Shown: positions 34,001 to 42,540 of the stretch, one piece after another | Layout: every line of letters begins with the position of its first letter | Numbering within the stretch: the first letter of the stretch is position 1 | Assembly: GCA_018806915.1 (NCBI GenBank) | Contig: JAGKQI010000052.1 | Span: 1,302,001-1,366,000, forward strand | Length of the DNA stretch: 64,000 bases | DNA from: Phytophthora colocasiae | Taxonomy: Eukaryota; Oomycota; Peronosporomycetes; Peronosporales; Peronosporaceae | Direction: 5' to 3' | Made by a program: the position numbers and the translations under genes | The notes under the pieces: model-generated | Databases searched by the model: none | Seen by the model: only the letters and a program-made list of their open reading frames with translations | Told to the model about the DNA's origin: nothing

Positions 34001-35040
34001 CACTTGTCCTTGGTGAACTGCGCGACGACGTCCTTCTCGGCCAGCTTCGCAACCGAGATGAGGCTTCCATCAACTTCAGGGATGTACAACACATCCGACA
34101 GCGTAACAGACGTACCGTCCATCAGCTTCAACCCGACGGTGCCCTTTGCAACTGCGTCGATCTTGGTACCGTCCGCGATGGTAATGCGGACCGGCGTCTT
34201 CAGCTCCATCATGGACACAAACTTGTCTCGGACGCTGGTCATGTGCGAGCTTGCACCGGAGTCCACAAGCCACTCCGTTTTCTCCATCGCACCCGTTGCC
34301 GTGAACGCGTAGTCAGAAGCTTGCTCTTGAGCCACTTGTCCACGTCCCGCGTCGGCCTTCTTCTTACGGCACTCGAACTCCTTGTGGCCAGCCTTCTTAC
34401 AGTAGAAGCACTTGCCCGCGAATCGGTGCTTGCCGCCGTCCTTCCTCTTCGTTGCGAACGCCTTCTCTTGAGCCGATGACGATTCATCCGAGGCTTCAAC
34501 ACCAGAGAGCGCTTGGATCGCGTACGAGAGTGTCATGTTCGGCGTGTTCTCGAGCACGGTGCTGATCATCCGGTACTCGTCCGTCAAACTGCCGAGTAGG
34601 AGCACGAGCTGACGAGTCTCGTCCAGAGGCTCCCCAATCGTCTCCATCTGGAGCACGATCTCCTTGAACCGGTCCACATGCGTTGCTAACCGCGTACCGG
34701 GCTCCATCTTGAAGTTGTGTAACTTCTTGGTGACGAGGAGTCGGTTCTTGATCGTGTTCCGGTTGAACTGCTCCTGGAGCATGGTCCACGCGTCCATCGC
34801 AGTCATTGCACCACGGATGTAGACTTGGAACGTGAGGCTGACGTCGCCAGCAATCACGCCAAGGGCCTTCAGATCGTCGGTCTTCCATGCGTCCGTGGTG
34901 CGGTTGCTCACCGGGTCGAACTCCGCCTTGATGATGTGGGGCAGCAGTCCCTTGCGAGAGAGCTTCATCCGCATGTTGAACTCCCAGTGGAAGTAGTTGT
35001 CTTCCACGAGCTTGACGGTGTCCGCGTAGCTTGGGCTCAT
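31021..35040 (-). CDS. Copia gag-pol polyprotein
   Basis: One uninterrupted frame of about 1339 aa starts at an ATG at 35040. Order: gag capsid-like region (residues 1-200), CCHC zinc knuckle CFYCKKAGHKEFEC (about 211-224), protease with active-site VDSGASSHMT (about 260), integrase with HARLGH and the D-D-E core (HTDVMGP, RSDNGGEYTG, QQNGLAERMNRSL), reverse transcriptase with CLYVDDMLIAS, and RNase H with AYSDADWAGNRDDRQSVSG. The integrase-before-reverse-transcriptase order defines Copia. No frameshift separates gag and pol. All catalytic motifs are present, so the element looks competent. The start lies only four bases inside the 5' LTR boundary, leaving almost no leader. Confidence 0.97.
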   Translation of the reverse strand: MSPSYADTVKLVEDNYFHWEFNMRMKLSRKGLLPHIIKAEFDPVSNRTTDAWKTDDLKALGVIAGDVSLTFQVYIRGAMTAMDAWTMLQEQFNRNTIKNRLLVTKKLHNFKMEPGTRLATHVDRFKEIVLQMETIGEPLDETRQLVLLLGSLTDEYRMISTVLENTPNMTLSYAIQALSGVEASDESSSAQEKAFATKRKDGGKHRFAGKCFYCKKAGHKEFECRKKKADAGRGQVAQEQASDYAFTATGAMEKTEWLVDSGASSHMTSVRDKFVSMMELKTPVRITIADGTKIDAVAKGTVGLKLMDGTSVTLSDVLYIPEVDGSLISVAKLAEKDVVAQFTKDKCVFRYGDATVMEAKRCGNVYKLKTMGDEVCRAATASRKEPWAIVHARLGHIPFKRYEQLLTMAEGVPRVTDGVTSDNVCAGCCMGKMRADDYPRHPEKLVKSAGVLDLVHTDVMGPMQTKTPGGCTYAVTFIDDYSRHVTVYFMKAKSEVLSKLKIYKAAMENATGKTIKRLRSDNGGEYTGKQFRAYLDRSGIKHEKTVPYTPQQNGLAERMNRSLVEMARCMLYHEDIEKKWWAESVNTAAWIINRIPNSVNVKTPYEIVHGTKPQLKNMKVFGALGYAHIPDEKRRKLDAKAFKCRFMGYENGVKGYRVLNVATGKVQIVRTVKFMETTSLQHVVPKSELDDDEVAATEPSHDGLQPEESKQLVPTVAEAGDVIQLQRDAGVDDAIVPYGSTHPMTTRSRARHIDETTDPEEAGARKKQVVAPSTSGTKRQKMIQGRAQVHADQLAIEGGQAMAATEEVPRTYEEAMASADQVEWKRAMQSELKSLVANKTWKLVPRPAHQRPIGCRWVFALKRNEKGQVIRHKARLVAKGYSQRHGVDYEETYAPVAYLNSIRAKLAKCAAEGFEIEQCDVDTAFLYGKLEEEIYMELPQGLRDLLALAEAEGEDDVVCMLLQSLYGLKQASRVWNETIDAHLKRMGFKSADADPCIYTRGQGDDECIVCLYVDDMLIASRQKAVIASVKAEIAEKFRIKDLGRAHFILGIEIDYDMEGRTLRISQQAYAESIITRFGQENAKPCSSPLEPGVHLTKVDEPQTEADKAKMRSKPYRSLVGSLMYLACGTRPDIAVAVAKLSRFLENPGQKHWDAGIRVVCYLLMTKDVGITYDGLLGTELVAYSDADWAGNRDDRQSVSGMMLMMCGAPVVWRSTFQKTVALSSTDAEYMALSDCVKECVWMRRLLKDIGAEQVGATVIYEDNQGAMALAKNVGYQARTKHIDIRYHFIREKVVSNEVELEYIDTKNQLAHYMTKGLTSKTLRYLMMRSNVGPNLETSN

Positions 35041-35044
35041 AACC

Positions 35045-35569
35045 AATTGAGAGTGGCGAATGAGGCTTGTTGTCGATGTGAGCAGAAGGAAGGAAATCTG
35101 AAAGTGAGTTTATTTGAGTTAGTCCGCTTTGTCCTGCTTGTTCCTTCCTACTCCTGTAGCTCTCCTAGCGTCTCCCTCATTTGACTTCATTTAACTATAT
35201 GCATGTGCAACGGACACACTTGAGTGGGACGGGCACGGGCCGTCGGCCAATCACAGTGTCCTGGGACGGACACACCCGATTGGGAGGACACGGTCCATAC
35301 TCAAAAACCAGTTGGGACGGACACACCCGATTGGGACGGACACGGTCTGTCTCGTCAATGCATGTGATTATCCATGCTAATCACAGCTGTTGATCCGACT
35401 TCAACTGTCTCGCCCAATCATATCCACGCAACCCCAGGTGATCCGCCAATCAGGTCGCAGTATTCGCTTCACTTCAACTGCAGCCCCCAGAGGCACGCGC
35501 CTCGCACGCGCAGACCGTGAGGCTCGTAGCAGGGGCCCAGCGAATAGACAGCGAAGTGCAACCACAACA
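35045..35569 (-). repeat. Copia 5' LTR
   Basis: This 525-bp LTR is the upstream one in coding orientation and reads identical to 30489-31013. The bases just inside it (GGTTATGAGCCC) only loosely resemble an initiator-tRNA primer site and overlap the gag start codon. Confidence 0.94.
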
Positions 35570-35850
35570 GGACTGGGCGGCAGGAAAAGGACATTTAGAT
35601 GTGGTAAAATGGCTCCATGAAAACCGAACGGAGGGATGCACGATACGAGCAATGACCACTGCTGCCAAAAACGGACATCTGGAGGTAATTGAATGGCTTC
35701 ACGAGAATCGAATCGAAGGCTGCTCGGGAGACGTCCTTCGTCTAACGGCACGTAATGACCGTCTCGATGTGGTACGGTTGCTGGAAGCACAAGGAGACCT
35801 AAGTAGCTAATGTAAGCAAACACTAAGAAGTTTCATAAAGGTATTAAGTG

Positions 35851-37150
35851 TCTTAAGCCTGCACGAAAGAGAAGGCACTGTAGTTGCCGCTGTCCACTCT
35901 CGAGCTCGTCGTGATGGAAGATGGAACTCCACCACTTTTCGCTGGAGTACCGTAGATCCACGAGTTCCTCGGTGCTGCAGCCTGAATCTTCTGGAAAGGC
36001 ATCAGGTTGCCGGCCTCTTGGTCTTTCGTCACGCTGTTACGGCGTCTCCACGAGGCCTGAACAGCTTGAGAGACTTTCGGACTCACCACTAGCGACGGTT
36101 TCGAGACTTTCGGCTGCTGCTGCACCAGTAGAGCAGTACTCTTTGACATCTTGAGTTCCGGTCGGAAAACCCTGTCCACCGCCAGTTTCCCAGGCGACAA
36201 CTGCTGCTTGACTGGAGATTGAGAAGGTTTGGGCGTTTTCTTGTTCTTGTTGCCGATCTGAACGTGGCGAACGTGGGGTTTCGCCATCCCATTCGCCTTC
36301 GGAATGGACGTCGAATCGGTACCATCGGAGCGGATCAATGACAAAAGCTTCCGTGCACCTTCCCGAACCACCTGCTTGAGTGACCCCGTTCGAAGAGCTT
36401 CGAGTTGTTGCATGAGCGTTGGATTGGACCGGAAGGCAGGGAGATAACGACCAGCGAACGGCTTGATCTCCACCAGCATCTGCATCAGAACGATGGCCTT
36501 CGCTCGCACTTGCCACGGGCCATTCTGCAGTCGAAGAGCAAAAGCTGTTGCCACTTTGGGGGCCTCGAGACGCGGAATTTGTGCTAGCAGCCGCTGTACA
36601 CTGTCAGCATCCGGGATGCTCTGGATGCCGCCGGCAGGGGTGCACAACGCCACCAGCTTGGCTTCGTATCCAGAAACATTGACAGAGGTCTGACCACAGT
36701 CAAAGCTGAAAAAGACAACAGAAGTGTTAGCTATCATGTTCAAAAGACTATGTCCAAGACTAGAACAGCACGAGGCCACTCACTCTTCCAGCTCAGCATC
36801 GGGGGTTAGACCCACCCAAGCTTTGCGCATGGATTTCGGAATGGGCTTGATCGTTCGGTTTTCCTCCGGGTCATCACGCTCATTGTGTTCCTCTTCATTC
36901 GCAAGCAGAGCGCACCGTTTGTCTGGGGAAAAGTCCTGGTAGTCCCAGTCCTCACTGGAAGCAACAGTAGATTTCATTAGTTGATGTTCTTTTCGATAGG
37001 TTTGAGAAACAATTGAGTGAACTTACATTGCCTGCTCCACCTGGTGCAGGTACTTGTCCTTGAGCTCGTCCAAGAAGTGCATGGACCTTCTCCATTGTTG
37101 CTGGTGGCGAGTTGCTTAGAAGCTGTTGGATTTCGAAGTGAGCATCATCT
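35851..37150. repeat. Arm 1 of an inverted gene duplication
   Basis: About 1.3 kb matches 40091-41389 in reverse orientation, including introns, with scattered single-base differences and one 3-bp indel. Similarity stops abruptly just past the stop codons and just upstream of the first shared exon. Confidence 0.9.
35853..37082 (-). CDS. Hypothetical helical protein, inverted duplicate copy 1
   Basis: Predicted exons are 37082-37027, 36954-36784 and 36705-35853 (359 aa from the ATG at 37082). The middle region (LLAQIPRLEAPKVATAF, GPWQVRAKAIVLMQMLVEI, REGARKLLSLI) looks like a helical ENTH/VHS- or ARM-like fold; the C-terminal third is basic, Ser/Pro-rich and likely disordered. I do not recognise the family. 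Upstream of the chosen ATG another frame (to 37191) is coding-like (LEDVSDKLLLDDAHFEIQQL). It joins the main frame only if one extra base near 37083-37090 (GTCC here, GCC in copy 2) is discounted, so this copy has probably lost its original N-terminus by a 1-bp insertion. Confidence 0.72.
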
Positions 37151-37292
37151 AGCAGGAGTTTATCACTAACGTCCTCAAGATTCCTCAGCACTTAGGGAAT
37201 AAGGTGTCCATGATGGCTCTGATAATATTAGCAAATACTTCATGGAAATGGAACACCACTGCCAAACTGTACTAGCAATTGGTCGCTTTCAT

Positions 37293-38558
37293 CTACTGTT
37301 TCAGGTGTTTCCGCTTGATGTTGTCCATCCAGTTCAGTTGATCCAGCGTAACTTCACCGCTCAGAGCGTGAACAAACAGCCGTGGGGTCTTGTCCTCTTC
37401 TTCATCTTGAGTTCCGGTATCGTTCTCCTTCATGAAGAAAGAGGTACGCATAGCGTCGTCCTTGGCACTATCCACATTAATCTTACCAGTTGATCCTGAA
37501 GTGGCCATAGCAGCCTCCTGTGCACGAAGCTCTCCAGTGAAGATAGCGTAGTCCTCATCCAGTTGGTCCATCTCACTGTTCGTAAACTCACAGTCTTTGC
37601 CCACTGAGACCTTCGTACCGTGTAATTCCACATCGATTGGTGCTGCTGGTTGCAGTGAAACACGAACATTTCCACCCACCAGAATGCTACTGGATGCGTC
37701 ATTCGTCCACGAGTCAAAGTGCGCCACAACGTCGCACTTGTCACCGCTGTCTTCAACCTCCAACGCACCGGTGACACTGTCCACCTCCAAACTCTTCAAG
37801 CCTTCACTCGAAACACGCAGATACCCGTGTACATTACCCACTCGCAGCGTCGATTGTCCACTCCGGTTCGTCGAAACGATGTTACAAGTCGAAGCGTAAA
37901 TGGCTCCAAACTCCGATCCCTTGGTCTCCCCCTTGCTCAGCTTCACTTCTGCTTTACCAGCCATCAGTCTCTTACACTTGACACCTTCTTGAGCTTCCAG
38001 TCTCACCGTTTCTCCTTCAACCAATGCTGATACCTGAATCTGTCCGCCGTTCGTCTTCAAGCTCACATTTGTGCCTCGAATTTTGTTCACCTCAATGTCT
38101 CCACGTCCCAAAACCACCTTAACATCTCCCTCTATCTTGTCCTTCAGCATGACGTTGCCATTGGTCACCGCTACGTTTAAATCTACCGTGTGAGGCAGCA
38201 AAAGCTGCACTTTCGCGTCCAAAACGCTGTTTTTCACGATACGCAACGCTTTGACGCTGCTAGCGCCACCAACCGAGCCCTCCGCAGCCTCCTCTTCAAT
38301 ACTAAAGAGGTTCTGGATGTCAACAGCCTTGTCGGAAGCTGTAAACACCCGTAAAGCGAAGTCCTCCGTGCTCAAAACCGGCACAATTTCCACTTCCGTC
38401 CGTGCAGCGTCTGCAGCCTTAAACTGCACTTTACTCTGATATGTCAACTGCGATAAAGAGAGCGACGTCTGTACTATCCGATCCGACGTGTTAGACATCC
38501 ATTGCGTCCGTAGGGAAGGAGCAAACCGCAGCAACGACAGCCCATGACGCAGCATCAT
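37293..38558 (-). CDS. FAM185A-like protein with adhesin-type beta-helix repeats
   Basis: The 421-aa frame starts at an ATG at 38558, with a second ATG one codon later. The N-terminus is basic and hydrophobic with no acidic residue in the first 30 or so (MMLRHGLSLLRFAPSLRTQW), as in mitochondrial presequences. The middle and C-terminal parts consist of repeated short beta strands (VDLNVAVTNGNVMLKDKIEG, GDIEVNKIRGTNVSLKTNGG, LEVDSVTGALEVEDSG) like the DUF4097/adhesin repeats of FAM185A. Function in that family is not established. Gly/Ser-poor acidic loops and a charged tail follow. The gene is divergent from eIF3i with a 176-bp shared upstream region. Family assignment rests on repeat character, so it is moderate. 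Confidence 0.75.
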   Translation of the reverse strand: MMLRHGLSLLRFAPSLRTQWMSNTSDRIVQTSLSLSQLTYQSKVQFKAADAARTEVEIVPVLSTEDFALRVFTASDKAVDIQNLFSIEEEAAEGSVGGASSVKALRIVKNSVLDAKVQLLLPHTVDLNVAVTNGNVMLKDKIEGDVKVVLGRGDIEVNKIRGTNVSLKTNGGQIQVSALVEGETVRLEAQEGVKCKRLMAGKAEVKLSKGETKGSEFGAIYASTCNIVSTNRSGQSTLRVGNVHGYLRVSSEGLKSLEVDSVTGALEVEDSGDKCDVVAHFDSWTNDASSSILVGGNVRVSLQPAAPIDVELHGTKVSVGKDCEFTNSEMDQLDEDYAIFTGELRAQEAAMATSGSTGKINVDSAKDDAMRTSFFMKENDTGTQDEEEDKTPRLFVHALSGEVTLDQLNWMDNIKRKHLKQ

Positions 38559-38677
38559 TTTATATGGTGGAGGAGTGAAGGTCACTCAAAAAAAAAAATA
38601 GTCCGAAATAGTCCAATCCCATCTTCTATCATCTATTCTATATCATAGGTGATTAACCCCCACTGGTGGCCAGCAAA

Positions 38678-38693
38678 GCTCATTAGCAATAGG
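38678..38693 (+). promoter_or_regulatory. Oomycete initiator-like element before eIF3i
   Basis: GCTCATTAGCAATAGG resembles the oomycete initiator consensus GCTCATTYYNCAWTTT in its first seven bases and central CA-like part. It lies 42 bp before the start codon and is followed by a pyrimidine-rich leader, as usual in these genes. Confidence 0.5.
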
Positions 38694-38734
38694 CTCTACC
38701 TCTTCCTCCTCTTCTTCTCTCTCTAACTGTAGCC

Positions 38735-39718
38735 ATGCGTCCGATCCTGCTTAAAGGCCACTCACGGTCCCTCACTATGATCAAGTACAACCGTGAGGGC
38801 GACCTCTTGTTCTCCTGTGCGAAGGACCATACGCCCAATCTCTGGTACAGCGACACTGGTGAGCGTATTGGCACGTATGTGGGGCACTCGGGCGCTGTCT
38901 GGGCCTGCGACGTCAGTTACCACTCGGAGCGTCTGTTGACTGCTGCAGCTGACGCTACTGTGAAGCTTTGGGACGTGCAGACGGGCGAGGAACTCTTCTC
39001 CTTCCCGCACACGGGTCCAGCCCGTAGTGTCAACTTCAGTACGGGGGACCAGTACTTTGTGTCGGTTGCTGACAAGTTCTCGGACAATCCAGCCTCAGTG
39101 TTCGTGTATGAACTGGCCGCTGATGTGGCCAATCAATCGGCTGAGCCGGTACTGACGATCTCCAAGCATGGCCACGAAGGCCGCATCACTGGTGCTTACT
39201 GGATGCCGTTGAACAAGGCCATCATGACGACGGGAGGAGACGGCACGATCAAGTTGTTCGACCCTAAGACTGGGGAATTGCTGGAGAGCCACGACATCCA
39301 CACGGGAGAAATCACCAATGTGGCTTTCAACAAGTCCAAGACGTTGGCAATTACGTCGTCCAAGGACAACACGGCCAAGCTGCTGGACGTGGAGACCATG
39401 AAAGTGCTCAAGGTGTACGAGACGGACCGTCCAGTGAACTCTGCTGCTATTTCCCCCATTAAGGAGCACGTGGTGCTTGGTGGTGGTCAGGAGGCTATGA
39501 GTGTCACCACCACTTCAGGACGAGTGGGGAAGTTCGAAGCTCGTTTCTTCCACATGGTCTTCCAGGAAGAGTTCGGTCGTGTCAAGGGCCACTTCGGACC
39601 CATTAACACCATCGCGTTCCACCCGAACGGCAAGAGCTACGCGTCTGGAGCTGAGGATGGTTACGTGCGACTTCACCACTTCGACAACGACTACCTCAAG
39701 CTCGATGCCAAGAAGTAA
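38735..39718 (+). CDS. Translation initiation factor eIF3 subunit i
   Basis: This WD40 propeller subunit belongs to the eIF3 complex that helps load mRNA and the initiator tRNA on the 40S ribosome. The single-exon frame has 327 aa, the usual family length. The start MRPILLKGHSRSLTMIKYN and following repeats (GHSGAVWACDVS, ATVKLWDVQTGEEL, GTIKLFDPKTGELL, NTAKLLDVETMKVL) are family hallmarks. The C-terminal repeat FGRVKGHFGPINTIAFHPNG, here given to residue 20, and SGAEDGYVRLHHFD close the propeller. ATG context GTAGCCATGC is good. It sits between the two arms of an inverted gene duplication but is itself intact and single-copy in the window. Confidence 0.97.
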   Translation: MRPILLKGHSRSLTMIKYNREGDLLFSCAKDHTPNLWYSDTGERIGTYVGHSGAVWACDVSYHSERLLTAAADATVKLWDVQTGEELFSFPHTGPARSVNFSTGDQYFVSVADKFSDNPASVFVYELAADVANQSAEPVLTISKHGHEGRITGAYWMPLNKAIMTTGGDGTIKLFDPKTGELLESHDIHTGEITNVAFNKSKTLAITSSKDNTAKLLDVETMKVLKVYETDRPVNSAAISPIKEHVVLGGGQEAMSVTTTSGRVGKFEARFFHMVFQEEFGRVKGHFGPINTIAFHPNGKSYASGAEDGYVRLHHFDNDYLKLDAKK

Positions 39719-40090
39719 AAGGGCCTTTTCGTGCGTTATGCAGACAGGTGAGCAGACACAAGGGATCGACACTATTCAAGTTTATTTTTTTGGACAAGGA
39801 AGTGCAGTCGAGAGGGCAAAAAGGGTGAACCGGACGCAATTTAGCACGGTAGAACGCTCCCATTGTGCACTGCCACCGTAGGTAGTTTTTAATGCAGCCA
39901 AGATTCTTCTACGTGCTATCATTCCTAATGGATGTATCCATATCAAATTTACAAGGTGAGCTTAGAGCTCAGGGGGTAACAAGTGTTTCAACAGCAACTC
40001 GCACGTTAAAACCAGTAGATAACGGCAAGAAACCTTGGCCACCTTATCCCTCAATGGTCTCACGTCCTGATGATTCAAAAGTGCTCGATA
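39719..40090. other. Spacer between eIF3i and the duplicated gene
   Basis: It holds the eIF3i 3' untranslated region and the junction where homology to arm 1 begins near 40091. No independent gene is supported. Confidence 0.6.
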
Positions 40091-41389
40091 GATAATGCTC
40101 ACTTCGAAATCCAACAGCTTCTAAGCAACTCGCCACCAGCAACAATGGAGGAGGCCATGCACTTCTTGGACGAGCTCAAGGACAAGTACCTGCACCAGGT
40201 GGAGCAGGCAATGTAAGTTCACTCAAGTGTTTCTCAAACCTATCGAGAAGAACATCAACTAATGAAAGCTACTGTTGCTTCTAGTGAGGACTGGGACTAC
40301 CAGGACTTTTCCCCAGACAAACGGTGCGCTCTGCTTGCGAATGAAGAGGAACACAACGAGCGTGATGACCCGGAGGAAAACCGAACGATCAAGCCCATTC
40401 CGAAGTCCATGCGCAAGGCTTGGGTGGGTCTAACCCCCGATGCTGAGCTGGAAGAGTGAGTGGCCTCGTGCTGTTCTAGTCTTGGACATAGTCTTTTGAA
40501 CATGATAGCTAACACTTCTGTTGTCATTTTCAGCTTTGACTGTGGTCAGACCTCTGTCAATGTCTCTGGATACGAAGCCAAGCTGGTGGCGTTGTGCACC
40601 CCTGCCGGCGGCATCCAGAGCATCCCGGATGCTGACAGTGTACAGAGGCTGCTAGCACAAATTCCGCGTCTCGAGGCCCCCAAAGTGGCAACAGCTTTTG
40701 CTCTTCGACTGCAGAATGGCCCGTGGCAAGTGCGAGCGAAGGCCATCGTTCTGATGCAGATGCTGGTGGAGATCAAGCCGTTCGCTGGTCGTTATCTCCC
40801 TGCCTTCCGGTCCAATCCAACGCTCATGCAACAACTCGAAGCTCTTCGAACGGGGTCACTCAAGCAGGTGGTTCGGGAAGGTGCACGGAAGCTTTTATCA
40901 TTGATCCGCTCCGATGGTACCGATTCGATGTCCATTCCGAAGGCGAATGGGATGGCGAAACCCCACGTTCGCCACGTTCAGATCGGCAACAAGAACAAGA
41001 AAACGCCCAAACCTTCTCAATCTCCAATCAAGCAGCAGTTGTCGCCTGGAAAACTGGCAGTGGACAGGGTTTTCCGACCGGAACTCAAGATGTCGAAGAG
41101 TACTGCTCTACTGGTGCAGCAGCCGAAAGTCTCGAAACCGTCGCTAGTGGTGAGTCCGAAAGTCTCTCAAGCTGTTCAGGCCTCGTGGAGACGCCGTAAC
41201 AGCGTGACGAAAGACCAAGAGGACGGCAACCTGATGCCTTTCCAGAAGATTCAGGCTGCAGCACCGAGGAACTCGTGGATCTACGGTACTCCAGCGAAAA
41301 GTGGTGGAGTTCCATCTTCCATCACGACGGGCTCGAGAGTGGACAGCGGCAATTACAGTGCCTTCTCTTTTGTGCCGGCTTAAGACGTC
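40091..41389. repeat. Arm 2 of an inverted gene duplication
   Basis: Reverse-orientation partner of 35851-37150. About 2.9 kb containing the FAM185A-like gene and eIF3i lies between the arms. Confidence 0.9.
40157..41383 (+). CDS. Hypothetical helical protein, inverted duplicate copy 2
   Basis: Predicted exons are 40157-40212, 40285-40455 and 40534-41383, 358 aa from the ATG shared with copy 1. In this copy the frame stays open upstream to another ATG at 40070, which adds 29 residues including AHFEIQQLLSNSPPATMEEA, so 40070 may be the real start. Introns are 72 and 78 nt with GTAAGT and GTGAGT donors, as in copy 1. The protein differs from copy 1 by a few substitutions (for example Thr/Met in the DGTDS region, Ala/Asp in DQE) and one missing Gln. 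Family unknown, as for copy 1. The N-terminus upstream of 40091 is not shared and appears truncated by the duplication breakpoint. Confidence 0.75.
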
Positions 41390-41897
41390 GAGACGAGACT
41401 AACGACAAAGGTTCTCAAGGTTGATTAACTACAGGTTCTCCTGCATGCTTGGAGTAAAGATAATATAAAATGATTTCGAAGTCAAAACGTTGTCGTGTAC
41501 ATTTTCAGTAGCACTACGGAACTTGTATACTAGAAGCGCCTTCGAACGAGCTTCTCTTCTCCTGAGACCACTTCACAACGCCTAGGTAGCTCACAACATC
41601 TGTATCCCCCGTTCGGTTGTCATGCATCCACTTCAAGGCAGGCTTTTTAGGTCATTGCTCTTGTGCCATGACAACTGTGGTGTTCATTGTGTTACCCCAG
41701 CAAGGCATTTTGAAGGGAGAACCTAGCAAATAGCGTGGGAATCTACTTGCCCAAGCTTTGCTGAAGCGTTTTCGGCAGGATTCTCGAGCGAATATCGGCG
41801 ATGAGCATGTTGAAGCTGGAAACGATGATGGCAACCTCAGTTTACGCTCCACCACACGCAATCCCACTGACCTCTCATAGATCTTCACTATGACAGT
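41390..41897. other. Spacer without recognised gene
   Basis: No coding frame with identifiable features; open frames here are short and of unremarkable composition. Confidence 0.5.
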
Positions 41898-42020
41898 TGA
41901 GGCTCGCCGGTGGCCCAGTGGATTAGCATCCGCTGATCCACGAACTGACCGAGGGTTCGAGCCCGGGAAAATTGCAATGTAGCACTTGTAATTTTAACTG
42001 TAAGCACCGCTAAAACGGCT
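41898..42020 (+). mobile_element. tRNA-derived SINE-like Pol III unit
   Basis: An A-box-like TGGCCCAGTGGATTAG at 41911-41926 and a B box GGTTCGAGCCC at 41954-41964 are spaced as in tRNA-derived promoters. The T-stem and acceptor stems do not pair well, so this is not a functional tRNA. A SINE head fits better; the downstream limit is arbitrary. Confidence 0.5.
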
Positions 42021-42251
42021 GCCAGCACCCGTGGTGCCCTACCCCCCTCCAAGATGTGTGGGCAGTGGCACGCTCTTGGGACACGTGTCGCAAGCACGCG
42101 CTCACAATCGAATTTACCGAAGGCACAAAGGCAAATCCAGACCCACCACAAGCGAGGACGACTGAATGAGGCAATGTACGCTGGGGAGGCCACCGTGTGC
42201 GGTAGAGTGACAATGAACGCAGATCAGGTGGTGCTTCGTGCACCAGCAAGG

Positions 42252-42415
42252 AGATGCCGCATGCAGTAGGAGCAAGGCGCCGCATGCAGTAGGACGGAGG
42301 CTTCGCATGCAGTAGGACGGAGGCTTCGCATGCAGTAGGACGCTTCGCATGCAGTAGGATGGAGGCGCGTGCAGTAGGATGGCGCGTGCAGTAGGATGGA
42401 GGAGTGGCATGCAAG
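42252..42415 (+). repeat. Minisatellite with GCATGCAGTAGGA core
   Basis: About eight degenerate copies of a unit around GCATGCAGTAGGACGGAGGC, 14-24 bp long, lie in tandem. The best-conserved copies are near 42306-42350. Open frames across it are products of the repeat and not taken as genes. Confidence 0.85.
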
Positions 42416-42540
42416 GAGCACGTCGTGTACAGCATGGTGAAGGTGAGTGAAGCGTATGCAGCAGTCTGACCAGAGCAACAACCAGTCTCCACTTGTGAGC
42501 CTTTGCTAGTTCCGGTACGTGTATTTAAATGAAGGCAGGT

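Larger units (their letters stand above)
30489..35569 (-). mobile_element. Intact Ty1/Copia LTR retrotransposon, 5081 bp
   Basis: Two 525-bp LTRs (30489-31013, 35045-35569) flank one gag-pol frame on the minus strand. The target duplication GGACT lies at 30484-30488 and 35570-35574. In coding orientation the LTR begins TGTTGTGG, and a purine-rich tract (GAGTGGGGG) precedes the 3' LTR. The LTRs read as identical, indicating a very recent insertion. Confidence 0.96.
29939..35810 (+). pseudogene. Ankyrin-repeat protein gene split by a Copia insertion
   Basis: The first part, 29939-30488, encodes 183 codons with tandem ankyrin-like repeats of the oomycete type (GHLEIVKWLHYNR, GHLHVLEWLHENR). The frame stops one codon into the retrotransposon. 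It resumes in the same phase right after the element at 35575-35810, with two to three more repeats (GHLDVVKWLHENR, GHLEVIEWLHENR, RLDVVRLLEAQ) and a normal stop. Without the element and one copy of the 5-bp duplication the gene would be 262 codons including the stop. Such proteins usually mediate protein binding; no other domain or signal peptide is visible. The coding parts on both sides show no other damage, so inactivation looks recent and due to the insertion alone. Confidence 0.92.

Noticed and set aside
41901..41975. A functional tRNA gene
   Set aside because: A and B boxes are present but T-stem and acceptor stem do not pair.
42252..42415. CRISPR-like array
   Set aside because: Units are degenerate and directly tandem, with no unique spacers, in eukaryotic DNA.
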